A stretch of 59,969 nt of DNA from Bacillota bacterium (GCA_023381695.1 JAMCQP010000050.1:1-59969), one strand, 5' to 3'; numbered from the stretch's first letter, positions 13,892-23,339 are shown. The notes: generated by a model from the sequence alone, not told the origin. Numbers and translations are program-made.

Positions 13892-15756
13892 CCCAGCATC
13901 GCCTCCATTCCGGCCCGCTGGAGTCTGCAAAACGTTGAGTTGGCATCGGCGGCGAGTTTCTCGCGGGACCCGTGCTCCAGAACCCACCCTCGTTCGCGAA
14001 TGATGAGGATGTCATCGGCGCGCTCCACGGTGGAAAGGCGGTGCGCGATGATGATCGCGGTGCGGCCGAGAAGCAGCTTGTCCAGCGCCCGTTCCAGAAG
14101 CGCTTCCGTGGCGGGATCCAGGCGGCTGGAGGCCTCGTCGAGGATGATCAGGCCGGGATCTCTCATGAAGACGCGGGTGAGGGCCACGCATTGCGCCTCG
14201 CCTGCAGAAAGGCCGGCCTGGGACACCGGCGTGTCCAGCCCCCCAGGAAGCCGATCAAACCACGATTTCAAGCCCAGCGCCTCGATCGCCGCGATCACTC
14301 GCCCGTCTGGAATATCCGGGTCGAAGAAGGTGATGTTGTCGCGCAAGCTGGCCTCCAGGATCTGCACATCCTGGGTGACCAGGCCAACCCTGGTGCGTAT
14401 GCTCTCGATTCTGGCGTGGCGCAGGTTCACGCCGCCCAGGCGGATCTCCCCCTGTTGCGGATCGTACATGCGGAAGAGCAGCCGCGCAATGGTGGTCTTG
14501 CCGCTGCCCGTGCGCCCCAGCAGGCCCAGGGTACAGCCGGGTTCGAGGGTGAATGACAAGTTTTCAAGTTCGTACGGTTCCTGTGGTTCCTGTGGTTCCT
14601 GTGATTCACGTGATTCACGTGAATCGTATGATCCATGTGATCCGTGCACCCGCGGTTCTTGCGGCCCCCCAGGCGATGCCTGCGGACTCTCAGGCGGGCC
14701 ATCGTCGTACCCGAAGCTCACCGTCCGAAATTCCACCGGCAAGGCCCCCGAAGGCAGCGATTCCGTCCCGTCCTCAAGGCTGGATCTGGCTTCCATCAAC
14801 TCGCGCACCCGGCCGATGCTGGCGTCCGCCCGCTGCAAATTTTGCATCTGCGTCCGGATCGTCTCAATGGGCTCCGCCAGGAGCGCCACGTAGGCGACGA
14901 TCATGTAGACCGTGCCCAGCGAGATCGCCTTTATCCTGTACAGCCCGCCGCCAAGCCCGTAAGCGATGGCGTCCCCGCAGGCAAAGACGGCGACGGCGGC
15001 CATCCAGACCACGCTCCGGCGCGCCTCCGCCCGCCGCCTCACGGGCATCCAGCCGCGCAGGTGCTCAAAGAGACGCCGCATCGCGTAAGGCACCGCTCCG
15101 CTGGAACGAAGATCCTCGGCCGCCGTGATTGCCTCGCCCAGGTACCCATAATAGGCCGCGCTGCGCTGGCGATCCTCTGCCCAGAGCGGCGTGGCGAATC
15201 GCCGCACCCAGCCGAGCACCGCCACGGCCAGCAAGGTAAATCCGGACAGGACCAGGCCCAGCCGCACATCTTCCCTGAAGACAATGGCCAGGACGCCGGC
15301 AAGGAGCAGTGCGCTGCCCACCAGCTGCACCACGAAGCTTGAGAAGAATTCCGCCAGCGCGTTCACATCGCCGTCTACACGTTCAATAAGCTCTCCGGGC
15401 GTGCGGGCCTTATGAAAGCCCAGATCCAGTTTCACAAGATGTTCGGTCAGATCGGCCCGCAACGCATTGGTGGCCGTCCACGCCACCCTGGCGCCCCAGT
15501 AGGCCGCCAGCACGTTCATCACCTGCTGCAAAGCCGCAACGCCAATGAAGATCAGCGCCTTTGCGATTAAATCTCTTTCCCCCGCCCCCGCTCTGGCCGC
15601 GTCAATAAAAGCCCTCACCACCTGCGGCCCCACAAGCTGCAAGGCGATGCTGGCCAGGAGCAGCGCGGACATGAAAAATGCCGCGCCGGATTGGGGCCGG
15701 AGGTACCGCCGCAGCAACTGCCAGTATGCTCTCCAGGGGATCTTCAAAAAGCTCAC
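13888..15756 (-). CDS. ABC exporter half-transporter, canonical Walker B
   Basis: About 622 residues from a GTG at 15756 (GGGAGAAAGG upstream); an ATG at 15855 would overlap the MFS gene. It has an exporter membrane domain and an ATPase domain with GRTGSGKTT, Walker B LIILDEASS with the catalytic Glu, and AHRLSTVE. Its signature is LSAGE instead of LSGGQ. Together with its partner this yields one good and one degenerate ATP site, as in TM287/288 and BmrCD. Between the two domains it carries a low-complexity stretch (DSRESRESQEPQEPQEP) encoded by 9-bp repeats. Confidence 0.87.
   Translation of the reverse strand: MSFLKIPWRAYWQLLRRYLRPQSGAAFFMSALLLASIALQLVGPQVVRAFIDAARAGAGERDLIAKALIFIGVAALQQVMNVLAAYWGARVAWTATNALRADLTEHLVKLDLGFHKARTPGELIERVDGDVNALAEFFSSFVVQLVGSALLLAGVLAIVFREDVRLGLVLSGFTLLAVAVLGWVRRFATPLWAEDRQRSAAYYGYLGEAITAAEDLRSSGAVPYAMRRLFEHLRGWMPVRRRAEARRSVVWMAAVAVFACGDAIAYGLGGGLYRIKAISLGTVYMIVAYVALLAEPIETIRTQMQNLQRADASIGRVRELMEARSSLEDGTESLPSGALPVEFRTVSFGYDDGPPESPQASPGGPQEPRVHGSHGSYDSRESRESQEPQEPQEPYELENLSFTLEPGCTLGLLGRTGSGKTTIARLLFRMYDPQQGEIRLGGVNLRHARIESIRTRVGLVTQDVQILEASLRDNITFFDPDIPDGRVIAAIEALGLKSWFDRLPGGLDTPVSQAGLSAGEAQCVALTRVFMRDPGLIILDEASSRLDPATEALLERALDKLLLGRTAIIIAHRLSTVERADDILIIRERGWVLEHGSREKLAADANSTFCRLQRAGMEAMLG
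14576..14647. repeat. Eight 9-bp tandem repeats inside ABC gene
   Basis: GGTTCCTGT three times, GATTCACGT twice, then three decaying units of the same period, adding whole codons triplet-wise to the linker just before the nucleotide-binding domain. Confidence 0.75.
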
Positions 15757-15808
15757 CCTTTCTCCCACAAAAAGTTTCTCACAGGAAAGATAAAAACCTT
15801 TCGCCCGT

Positions 15809-17158
15809 TCAGCCTTCCGCCCTGTTTTCCGTCCGCCCAACCTTCGGACGGGCAAAGGTCAGATTCGCCGCCGCCGGAATAACCCGTTCCAGCCACAGCC
15901 CAAGGAGCGCGCCAAAGCCGCAGGTCACCGCAAGGCCCACAAACAGAGTCCCGTACATCCCGCGTGCCAGCGCCGCCCCGGCCACCGCCGGCCCCGCCAC
16001 CGAGCCCGCTTGAAAGGAGAGGTTGAAGAAGGCGTTGTAACGCCCCCGCAATTGGTCGGGCGCAAGGTCGTTCACCAGCGCGTACAAACTCGGTTGGAGC
16101 AAGGCGTTGCCAAAGCCGAAGATCCCCAGCGCCCCGATGAGCCCGGCTGTAGTGAATGCGCCGCCTCCCGCCTTCCCCGCGATCAAAGTGAGCAGACATG
16201 CCGCCCCGAAGATTAACGCAGCAACTGCACTCATCCGCGTCCGGCGTCGACCCTCCAGGAGGTAACGGAGCACAAACAGTTGTACCACTACAATAACCAC
16301 GCTGTTCGCCGTGAAAGCAAAGCCCACGACCTGCGTCGAAGAACGCGCCGGACCGGTGGCCCACGCCGGAAAGGCCACATCATAAAGGGCGACCATGACC
16401 ACCGCGGTCAGGGCATTTAATATGGCTGTGCCAATGAGGGCGCGATCGGCAAAAACGGCATGATATCCTCTTCTGACAGCCCCGGCGCCGGACGGTGCCG
16501 GCGTCTTCTCCACGCCAGGGGCCGCCGGCGGTGGCGCCGCGGGACTCTGGCGCCGTGTTTCACCGCGGGCGATAAGCAATGTGACAAACAGCAGGTACAG
16601 GGTTGTCGTGGCCAGGAACAGTGGCGTAAAGGAGGCCGGGACATGAATGTCGACGATCAGGCCTCCGGCCGCCGCCCCCAGCCCAAAACCGAGATTCTGG
16701 AGCCCAAAGGCCATGCCGAAGACCCCGCTGCGCCGCGCCGGCGGTACCGCTTCGGCAAGCAGCGCGGCAAATACGTTCCACATGCTGGAGGTCCCCCCTC
16801 CGTACAGGCACCCCGCCACAAAAGCCCATACCGGTCCGTTCATCGAGGCGAAACCCACCGTACCCGCGGCGCCCAACACAACAGTGATGGCCACGGTCCG
16901 TCCCGCACCGATACGATCGACGAGTTCACCGCTGACCGGCACGGCGATCACCCCGGCAACACTGGCCGCCGAAAGAACCAGGCCCGCCGTGGCAAGGTCA
17001 ATTCCCCGGACCTCATGCATGTACACGACCAGGAATGGCCAGATCAGGCCACTGCCCAGCTTTTCCAGGGCATAGCCGGCTAGCAGCCACCAGGCGCGCC
17101 GGCCGAGGGGCGGAACCAGATCGCGGGGCCACCAAAGCATGCCATGGTTTGAAGCCAT
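15809..17158 (-). CDS. Major facilitator superfamily permease
   Basis: 449 residues, 12 predicted helices in two halves. The loop GELVDRIGAGRTV after helix 2 is the MFS motif A, and a shorter repeat lies mid-protein (LLEGRRRTRMS). It has a Pro/Ala-rich central cytoplasmic loop. It lies 52 bp upstream of the ABC exporter pair on the same strand, so it may be co-transcribed with it in an efflux cluster. Closest in look to drug or sugar efflux proteins; the substrate cannot be named. The ATG at 17158 is taken as start; MLWWPRD at residue 7 is an alternative. Confidence 0.85.
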   Translation of the reverse strand: MASNHGMLWWPRDLVPPLGRRAWWLLAGYALEKLGSGLIWPFLVVYMHEVRGIDLATAGLVLSAASVAGVIAVPVSGELVDRIGAGRTVAITVVLGAAGTVGFASMNGPVWAFVAGCLYGGGTSSMWNVFAALLAEAVPPARRSGVFGMAFGLQNLGFGLGAAAGGLIVDIHVPASFTPLFLATTTLYLLFVTLLIARGETRRQSPAAPPPAAPGVEKTPAPSGAGAVRRGYHAVFADRALIGTAILNALTAVVMVALYDVAFPAWATGPARSSTQVVGFAFTANSVVIVVVQLFVLRYLLEGRRRTRMSAVAALIFGAACLLTLIAGKAGGGAFTTAGLIGALGIFGFGNALLQPSLYALVNDLAPDQLRGRYNAFFNLSFQAGSVAGPAVAGAALARGMYGTLFVGLAVTCGFGALLGLWLERVIPAAANLTFARPKVGRTENRAEG

Positions 17159-17302
17159 CCTTTTTCGTTCCCATCCATGTGAAGTATCCCGTCTTCAAGC
17201 TCTTTCCTTATTTGACACAGGATGGGAAATTCCTTTTTTGCCTGGCTACAGACCAATTCTATCTGCTTCAGGGGTCTGCAACACCAAACCCGGCTTAAGC
17301 CC

Positions 17303-17357
17303 GGCAGGAAATATCTGCCTCCTGAGGAATTCTCTAGGTAATCACCAGAAGATGGTG
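17303..17357. other. Intergenic region with several short hairpins
   Basis: The 17159-17449 gap has no gene. It holds small palindromes: GGCAG/CTGCC (17303-17319), CACCA/TGGTG (17343-17357) and GGCTTAAGCC just before. It may be a decayed repeat element or the MFS leader; no call is possible. Confidence 0.25.
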
Positions 17358-17449
17358 GTTTCTCCTGGCCATACTACTAATCTCATTCTTCACCCCTCTT
17401 TACTTATCTTTTGAGCCATTGAGGTTCTTAGTGTAATCAGGAGGTCAAA

Positions 17450-18259
17450 ATGGGAAAACGTGAAGAATATATAGTAAAGCTTAAACCTCTTATTAGCGGA
17501 AGTTCTTATGAAGAATTGGAAGAGATGTTAATTTCGAATTCAAATTTACCTGGGCCAAGGGGTAACTTGGAGCTGGCCTATGCATTCGGTGATTGTTTTG
17601 AGGCAGAGCAGGATAATGATGATGCATTAAACCTTTTGTGGAAATGGTCGATAATATCGGAAGGCGCAACTCCATCAGATACCCCGAAAGAATTTATACC
17701 TTTTTGTGCTATACAAGCCTTGGCTGCTTTGTTCAAATCTGTTGATTCAAAAAAGAAAAGCGAGATTGTCCAACTGTTTAAAGCTGCTGCAAGCGACCCA
17801 CGGTGGCGGATTAGAGAGGCAATAGCTATAGGTTTTCAGCGAATTGCAGAAAAAGACTTCGGGGAAGTAAAGGAAATTTTTGATAAATGGATTGACCAGG
17901 CAACTCTTTTGGAAAAAAGAGCAATGATAGCGGCTTTGGCTCATCCTCCTGTATTGAATGCCAAGGGCAATGTGCAATTTTGCCTTCAACTAACCGAGAG
18001 GATTCTTGACGACCTGATTTATCCAGGCAAGGAACTTCGAAAAAGAGAGGAATTCCGCGTGTTAAGGCAAGGGCTTGAATATGCTATCAGTGTGTTCGTT
18101 AGTAAGCTACCTGATCAAGGATTTGAATTTATGAAAAAGTGGGCGATGGAGGATGATCCTGACATTAAAAAAATTATAAAATCGAATTTGGGTAAATCCA
18201 GGTTGACTAAAACATATGGCGAGCAAGTAAATGAAGTAATGACGATTCTAACCAGGTAA
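17450..18259 (+). CDS. HEAT/DNA-alkylation-repeat-like protein
   Basis: 269 residues, all-helical. Segments such as DPRWRIREAIAIGFQRIAEK look like HEAT/ARM-type repeats as in DNA alkylation-repeat proteins, but the DNA-contact residues of AlkD-type glycosylases cannot be assigned. Ribosome site AGGAGG 7 bp before the ATG. The gene is strikingly AT-rich compared with neighbours, stands alone on the plus strand and ends at a strong hairpin, consistent with recent acquisition. Function unknown; protein binding is the safest guess. Confidence 0.65.
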   Translation: MGKREEYIVKLKPLISGSSYEELEEMLISNSNLPGPRGNLELAYAFGDCFEAEQDNDDALNLLWKWSIISEGATPSDTPKEFIPFCAIQALAALFKSVDSKKKSEIVQLFKAAASDPRWRIREAIAIGFQRIAEKDFGEVKEIFDKWIDQATLLEKRAMIAALAHPPVLNAKGNVQFCLQLTERILDDLIYPGKELRKREEFRVLRQGLEYAISVFVSKLPDQGFEFMKKWAMEDDPDIKKIIKSNLGKSRLTKTYGEQVNEVMTILTR

Positions 18260-18282
18260 CAACCATTCGAATTCGAGCTGTT

Positions 18283-18325
18283 GATCAATCTGGGTGGCTG
18301 GTTTAACCTGCCACCCAGATTGATC
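18283..18325. terminator. 16-bp stem between convergent genes
   Basis: Perfect 16-bp arms (18283-18298, 18310-18325) with 11-nt loop between the HEAT gene and the convergent 71-residue gene; probably a bidirectional terminator, although there is no clear T-run. Confidence 0.6.
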
Positions 18326-18332
18326 GGTTGCA

Positions 18333-18548
18333 TTATTTGATGATTAACTTCTGCCCGTCGTACAGCGCGCCGCCCAGGTCGGTCTCCGCCCCGGCGGTCT
18401 CATCCCAGACCCGGGCCCGGCCGCTCTGGACCAGCCTGACCAGTTCCGAGCCCGCCGCGGCGTTGATCAGGGCGTGCCGCACCGTGGCCCCGTGAAAGAG
18501 CTTCACTAGCTTACCGTTGACCGAGACTTCCAGAGGCGCAAAGCTCAT
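18333..18548 (-). CDS. Small protein, possible beta-grasp domain
   Basis: 71 residues starting 2 bp after the nucleotidase stop (TGAGGATG), so translationally coupled. The pattern SVNGKLVKLFHGATVRHAL ... GRARVWD ... LGGALYDGQKLIIK resembles ubiquitin-like beta-grasp domains (a short loop, one helix, then DG near the end). There is no signal peptide, so it would stay in the cytoplasm unlike its neighbour. Function unknown. Confidence 0.6.
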   Translation of the reverse strand: MSFAPLEVSVNGKLVKLFHGATVRHALINAAAGSELVRLVQSGRARVWDETAGAETDLGGALYDGQKLIIK

Positions 18549-18550
18549 CC

Positions 18551-21250
18551 TCAGCGCACCTTCAGAAGATCCGGGTAACCCGGATTGAATTCGTCCGTGA
18601 GCGGGCTATACACCGCGGTCCCATCGATATTGGGGCTGGAGTCCCGCACCTCGTCGCTGTTAAAGCGGATCGCCGCGCCGATGGCCGCCGCGATGTTGTT
18701 GAGCTCAACCGGGTTGCTGTTGTTGTTGTAGTCGGTCTGGGAGGCCAGGATCACGCTTCCCCCGCCCGTCACAAAGGACTGCAGAACGGCAAGCTCCTCG
18801 CCGGTGTAAGCTCCAACACTCCCCGGCGTGGTGATGACCAGCGCCTTAACCCCTTCCAGCCTGGCCGCGGTAAGCGGTGTATTTGGCCCGGTAAAGCCCA
18901 CGTTGTAGCCGCGGTCCCCCAGGAAACTGGCGATGCTGCTCAGACGGGCGGCGTTGTAGTACTGGCCGTGCCCCTCATCGAAGAGGACCGCGGCGCCCGA
19001 TGCGCCGGAGGCCGCCAGACTGGATGTCCCTGTGCTGGAGATCCCCGTGCCAAAGAGCCCCGTCAGGCGATCCAGAAGGTTCGTGAACCACTGGGGGTTC
19101 TGGTAGCTGGGCCGGTAACCGTTGGCCACCAGGATGGCTCCCAGGCCCACCACCTGCCCGCCGCCCACCTGTTGCAGAGCAGCCAGGGGAATGGGTGTGC
19201 CGGCGTTCACCTTCGCGAAGTTCTTGGGAGCGGTGCTGCTCCGCTCATACTGGTAAGCGGTCGGCTCCGCGGAAACAAGCACGGTGGCCTGGCCGGTCAG
19301 AGGAACCAGGGCGCCGTTTAGGTCCGCCAGCAGGCTGGAGGAGTTGTAGAAGTTCAGCTTGTTGACCGCCACCGGGATGGGCGCGGTTTTGATCCTGATG
19401 CGGCCCGCCGTGGCGGCGTAATTCAGCGTGCCGATCTTCTTCACATATTCGCCCACGATGATCGCGTCCACGTCGGAAGAGAGATCCACCGGCGTGGCCA
19501 TGCCCGGCAGTGGGTAACCGCCGCCGCCCGTGCCGATGTAGTCCGCCACCGCCACGCTGTAGATGGCGCCGGGGTCGATGGGCTGGCCGTTCACCTTGAG
19601 ATCCAGGTGATCGATGGATCCATCGGGCCTGGTATAAACGGTGTAGGTCAGCCCGGAGGTCTGCAGGTCAACCTGATGCCGGTTGTCCCGGTTCCAGGAG
19701 TACTCGATAATCTGGCGGATCTGATCGCCGGTGAGATTGAACTTCATGACGAAGTTTCCAAAGGGCAGTACGGTATAAACCTGCCGCATGGTGATATCTC
19801 CGGCGGGGATGGAAGCGCGGATCCCGCCGTTGTTGGTCAGGGCGATCTGGGCGTCCATGTAGTCGCGCATGGCGTCGGTGATCAGGTTTCCAACGCTGAC
19901 GTCCATGGCGTAACGGTCGTCGCGGTTAAGCGGCGCCGGAGTGTAGCCGAGCCTGGCATCCAGAATCGGGGCCATCCGGGCGTTCCAGTCGTCGACGATC
20001 GCTCTGGCCCCCGGATCTTCGGCCGTCATCCCCGCGGTGGCCACGGTGAAGGCGCCGCCCGCCGCCCCGCCGGTCACGGTCACGGCGCCGGCCTGCCTGA
20101 CCACCAGGTCGCTCAGGTACCTGGCATCCGAACCGGCCTGGATGATCGGGATCCCGTTCACTACGGCCGGCGCGCTCAGGTAGGTGTGGGAGTGGCCCCC
20201 TACGATCAGGTCGGCGCCGGTGATCGCCTGGGCCATCCGTTCGTCAAAATCCAGGCCGTTGTGCGACACCAGGACCACCAGATTCACCTGCTCGCGGAGT
20301 TCGTTGATCCGTTCCTCCGCCGCGGCGAGGGGATCGGTGAACCGCAGCCCCACAATGTTCTTGGCGCCGGTGGAAGGAGGCGTCTCCGTAAGGCCGATGA
20401 AGGCGATCTTCTGGCCGAGATCGGTGGTGAAGATCTTGTAAGGCTCAAAGGGCTGAATGGGGGTGGCGGTCGGGTCGGCCACCGCGATGTTGGCGCTCAG
20501 CCAGGAGAATATGGATTCCGCCCGGCGGGCCTGCGTGGCCTCCGGCCCATGGTCGAAGTTGTGGTTGCCCACCGCCAGGAGGTCGGTCCCCATGGCGTTC
20601 AAGACCTCCACCACCGGCCTTCCCTTGTTGAGATCGGAGACCGGGTTGCCGCTGAAGTCGTCCCCGGCGTCGACGAAATAGACGTTCCCGCCGGCGGCCT
20701 TCGCCGCCCTGACATACGCCGCGGCTTTTGGCAGCGGGTCAATCTTGCCGTGGATATCGTTGATGGAGATGATTCGCGCGGTTAAAGCCGGCGCTTCCAC
20801 GGCGACCGTGGCGGCGCCGCCGGGTTTGCCCCGGGCCTCGATGTCGATGGTATTCGGCCCATACTTGATGAGGTCGCTGATGTCGAAGCTGGACACGCCG
20901 ATTCCCTGGTGGAAGAAGGTATTCAGGTTGAGGCGCTGGCCGTTGATGGCGACGTCCAACTCCCGGACGCCCTCATTGGACACGGTCAGCCTGGCGGCAT
21001 TGGCCTTGACCGTAAAATCGGAGTGTAGTGTGACCGGTTGGCCGGTAAGCCGTTCGGTCCGGGTCGAAAAGGCGGTGTACCAGTCGTATTCCCGGGCCGC
21101 GGACCAGACGGCGGGGGTGATTACCCCGTTGCCCATCTCCACGGCCGTCCCGGTTGCAGCCGAAAGCGCGGCCGCCCAGGCGCCGGAGCCAACCGCGAAC
21201 AGGAGCGTAAAAACCACCAGTAACGCGAGCAAATTCCGTTTACTCTTCAA
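18551..21250 (-). CDS. Secreted 5'-nucleotidase / 2',3'-cyclic phosphodiesterase family enzyme
   Basis: 899 residues from a TTG at 21250 (GAGGGGGG 8 bp upstream) with a signal peptide (KSKRNLLALLVVFTLLFAVG). The metallophosphatase core shows SINDIHG, DAGDDFSG, GNHNFDHG and GGHSHTY metal ligands, followed by the nucleotidase C-terminal domain (TNNGGIRASIPAGDI, GTGGGGYPLPG). About 300 further residues include a DUF4350-like segment (AAVLFDEGHGQYYN ... GGGSVILAS). It would salvage phosphate or nucleosides outside the cell. The N-terminal ~140 residues form an extra beta-rich domain. Confidence 0.85.
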   Translation of the reverse strand: MKSKRNLLALLVVFTLLFAVGSGAWAAALSAATGTAVEMGNGVITPAVWSAAREYDWYTAFSTRTERLTGQPVTLHSDFTVKANAARLTVSNEGVRELDVAINGQRLNLNTFFHQGIGVSSFDISDLIKYGPNTIDIEARGKPGGAATVAVEAPALTARIISINDIHGKIDPLPKAAAYVRAAKAAGGNVYFVDAGDDFSGNPVSDLNKGRPVVEVLNAMGTDLLAVGNHNFDHGPEATQARRAESIFSWLSANIAVADPTATPIQPFEPYKIFTTDLGQKIAFIGLTETPPSTGAKNIVGLRFTDPLAAAEERINELREQVNLVVLVSHNGLDFDERMAQAITGADLIVGGHSHTYLSAPAVVNGIPIIQAGSDARYLSDLVVRQAGAVTVTGGAAGGAFTVATAGMTAEDPGARAIVDDWNARMAPILDARLGYTPAPLNRDDRYAMDVSVGNLITDAMRDYMDAQIALTNNGGIRASIPAGDITMRQVYTVLPFGNFVMKFNLTGDQIRQIIEYSWNRDNRHQVDLQTSGLTYTVYTRPDGSIDHLDLKVNGQPIDPGAIYSVAVADYIGTGGGGYPLPGMATPVDLSSDVDAIIVGEYVKKIGTLNYAATAGRIRIKTAPIPVAVNKLNFYNSSSLLADLNGALVPLTGQATVLVSAEPTAYQYERSSTAPKNFAKVNAGTPIPLAALQQVGGGQVVGLGAILVANGYRPSYQNPQWFTNLLDRLTGLFGTGISSTGTSSLAASGASGAAVLFDEGHGQYYNAARLSSIASFLGDRGYNVGFTGPNTPLTAARLEGVKALVITTPGSVGAYTGEELAVLQSFVTGGGSVILASQTDYNNNSNPVELNNIAAAIGAAIRFNSDEVRDSSPNIDGTAVYSPLTDEFNPGYPDLLKVR

Positions 21251-21467
21251 ACATGATCCCCCCTCGTCAAATTTGGAGATGTATCCGTTCCCACCGTGGA
21301 ACGTGGAACATATTGCCAATCCATGATGATAAATTCGCCAATCTCACGGGACTTCCTTCAGAACGCAAATCGCTCCCGCCTTGATGCGCCTGCCTTAACA
21401 GAAAAGAGCGGGAAACCGATGATCAAAATATAGCTTGTCTGGATAATTTCGTTTGGGAGGGGTACGG

Positions 21468-22232
21468 ATGGAACTTGCGGAGGTAAAGAATCGGGAATTC
21501 AGCCTGCGGGATCTTCTCACGAGCAGCTGGTCCATTTTTAATGAACGCTTTTCCACCATCGGGGTCATCACGCTGCTCATCTACATTCCAATAAACATGA
21601 TCCTGGCCTTTGTGTCCATCCACACGCTCGTGGAAAATGAGGGGCTGTTCCGGGGAATCAAGCTCTATATGCAGATCGTCCGGTTGCTCGAAGGGATGAT
21701 CGGCGTTCTGGCCACAATGGCCATCGCTTATGTGGTCGAGCGAATGACCGAAGGCGAAAAGATCGAGTACGGCCCGGCCATGAAGAAATCCCTCTCCAGG
21801 TGGAAGAGCGTGATCTGGACGGGAATTGTAGCCGGCGCCATAATCCTGGGGTTCACCCTGCTGCTCATCGTGCCGGGGATTATCTGGTCCGTCTACTACC
21901 TCTTTTTCATCATGGTGGTCGCCCTGCGCGACAAAAGGGGAAAAGCCGCGCTCGATTACAGCAAATCCCTGGTGAAGGGAAAGTGGTGGAGGGTGGTGGG
22001 GATCAGCCTTGGCCTGGGAATAATCCAGATCGCCGCCTATGCGGTGATCGAGATCCCCTTCCTCTTCATGCCGGATGGCGCCGTGATCGATGTAATTTCC
22101 GGCACTTTGATGGATCTGGCTTCTTCTTTCTTCACGGTGGCGGCAACGGTCTTCTTCCTGAACCTGGAGTATTTGAGGACCGTCGAGGCCGGCGCCAGCC
22201 AGATCGCCGCTCCGGGCGGTGTGACCGGGTGA
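21468..22232 (+). CDS. Multi-pass membrane protein (glycerophosphodiesterase membrane-domain-like)
   Basis: 254 residues from MELAEVKNREFSLRDLLTSSW, an N-terminal signature seen in proteins with the GPDPase membrane domain, followed by about six helices and the segment YYLFFIMVVALRDKRGKAALDYSKSLVKGKWWRV typical of that family. GGGAGGGG lies 6 bp before the ATG. It stands alone, convergent with the transketolase operon. Role unknown. Confidence 0.72.
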   Translation: MELAEVKNREFSLRDLLTSSWSIFNERFSTIGVITLLIYIPINMILAFVSIHTLVENEGLFRGIKLYMQIVRLLEGMIGVLATMAIAYVVERMTEGEKIEYGPAMKKSLSRWKSVIWTGIVAGAIILGFTLLLIVPGIIWSVYYLFFIMVVALRDKRGKAALDYSKSLVKGKWWRVVGISLGLGIIQIAAYAVIEIPFLFMPDGAVIDVISGTLMDLASSFFTVAATVFFLNLEYLRTVEAGASQIAAPGGVTG

Positions 22233-22277
22233 TCGTCCCAGACAGCCAATTTCCACCCCCAATTTGGCAACATCTTT

Positions 22278-22328
22278 AAAAAAGAAAAGACGCCCGCGAC
22301 CCGAATCCCAATCAGGAGGTTGCGGGCG
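22278..22328 (-). terminator. Terminator of the catabolic operon
   Basis: An 11-bp GC stem (22291-22301, 22318-22328, one G-U) is followed on the minus strand by TCTTTTCTTTTTT. Confidence 0.75.
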
Positions 22329-22373
22329 CGATTCCCATCCCATCTGGCATGATCGCCAGGGTGATGCGCGAAA

Positions 22374-23339
22374 CTAACGCGGCCCTTTCCGCTCGATTAC
22401 TCGCCGGGCGGCCGCCTCAATCTCTTCAGCGGTCAAACCGTAGCTCTCCTGTAGCTCATCCGGTTCCCCGGACTCCCCGAAGGTGTCGCGGATTCCGACG
22501 CGTTCCATGGGCGCCGGGAAATTTTCCACCAGGCATTCCGCCACCGCGCCGCCCAGCCCGCCGTTGATCTGGTGTTCTTCCACCGTCACCAGGCCGCCGG
22601 TTTCTTTGGCCGCCCGTACCACGGCGTCCACATCCAGGGGCTTGATGGTGTGCATGTTCAGCACCCGCGCCTGGATTCCCCGGGAAGCCAGGTTGTCCGC
22701 CGCACGGAGAGCGGGAGCCAGCATGGCGCCGGTGGAGATGATGGTGATGTCCCCGCCCTCCCGGTAGGTGTTGGCCTTGCCGATCATGAACGGATCCTCC
22801 GGCCTGGTGACCATCGGAACAGGAGCCCGCCCGAAGCGAATATAGACCGGCCCCTTAACAGCGGCGGCGGCCCTGGTGGCCTTGATGGTCTCCTGGTAGT
22901 CGGCCGGGACCAAAACAGTCATCCCCGGCAGCACCCGGGTGAGGGTTATCTCCTCGAGGGCCTGGTGCGTGGCGCCGTCGGGCCCCACCGACAGCCCGCC
23001 GTGGGCTCCTCCCAGCTTGACATTCAGCCCGCCGTAGCTGATCGTGGTGCGAATCTGATCCCAGGCTCTTCCCGACAAAAACACGCCATAGGTGCTGACA
23101 AACGGCACAAAACCCGCCAGGCTCAGCCCGGCGGCCATGCCCAGCATATTCTGCTCGGCGATGCCCATGTCGAAGAACCGGCCGGGAAAACGCTCCTTAA
23201 AGCGTTCCGTCGTGGTGGACTTCGCCAGGTCCGCATCCAGGACGACGATCCGGTCGTCCTCCCGCCCCAGGGCAAGAAGCGCCTCGCTATAACCGAACCG
23301 CGTCGGTTTCATTTCAAAACGGGCCACGCTCGCGCTCAT
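22374..23339 (-). CDS. Transketolase, C-terminal subunit
   Basis: 321 residues carrying the pyrimidine-binding and C-terminal domains: YSEALLALG, GIAEQNMLGMAAGLSLAGF (with the catalytic Glu), GLSVGPDGATHQALEEI and VLVPADYQE. It overlaps the N-terminal subunit gene by 4 bp. Split transketolases are normal in archaea and many Clostridia. Last gene of the operon; it would link the aldehyde products to pentose or tetrose phosphates. A sulfosugar or 1-deoxy-sugar substrate is possible but not shown. Confidence 0.88.
   Translation of the reverse strand: MSASVARFEMKPTRFGYSEALLALGREDDRIVVLDADLAKSTTTERFKERFPGRFFDMGIAEQNMLGMAAGLSLAGFVPFVSTYGVFLSGRAWDQIRTTISYGGLNVKLGGAHGGLSVGPDGATHQALEEITLTRVLPGMTVLVPADYQETIKATRAAAAVKGPVYIRFGRAPVPMVTRPEDPFMIGKANTYREGGDITIISTGAMLAPALRAADNLASRGIQARVLNMHTIKPLDVDAVVRAAKETGGLVTVEEHQINGGLGGAVAECLVENFPAPMERVGIRDTFGESGEPDELQESYGLTAEEIEAAARRVIERKGPR

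Noticed and set aside
19607..20785. 392-codon plus-strand open frame
   Set aside because: Lies wholly antisense to the nucleotidase gene; Gly/Val/Arg-rich with no motif. Long shadow frames are common at this GC.
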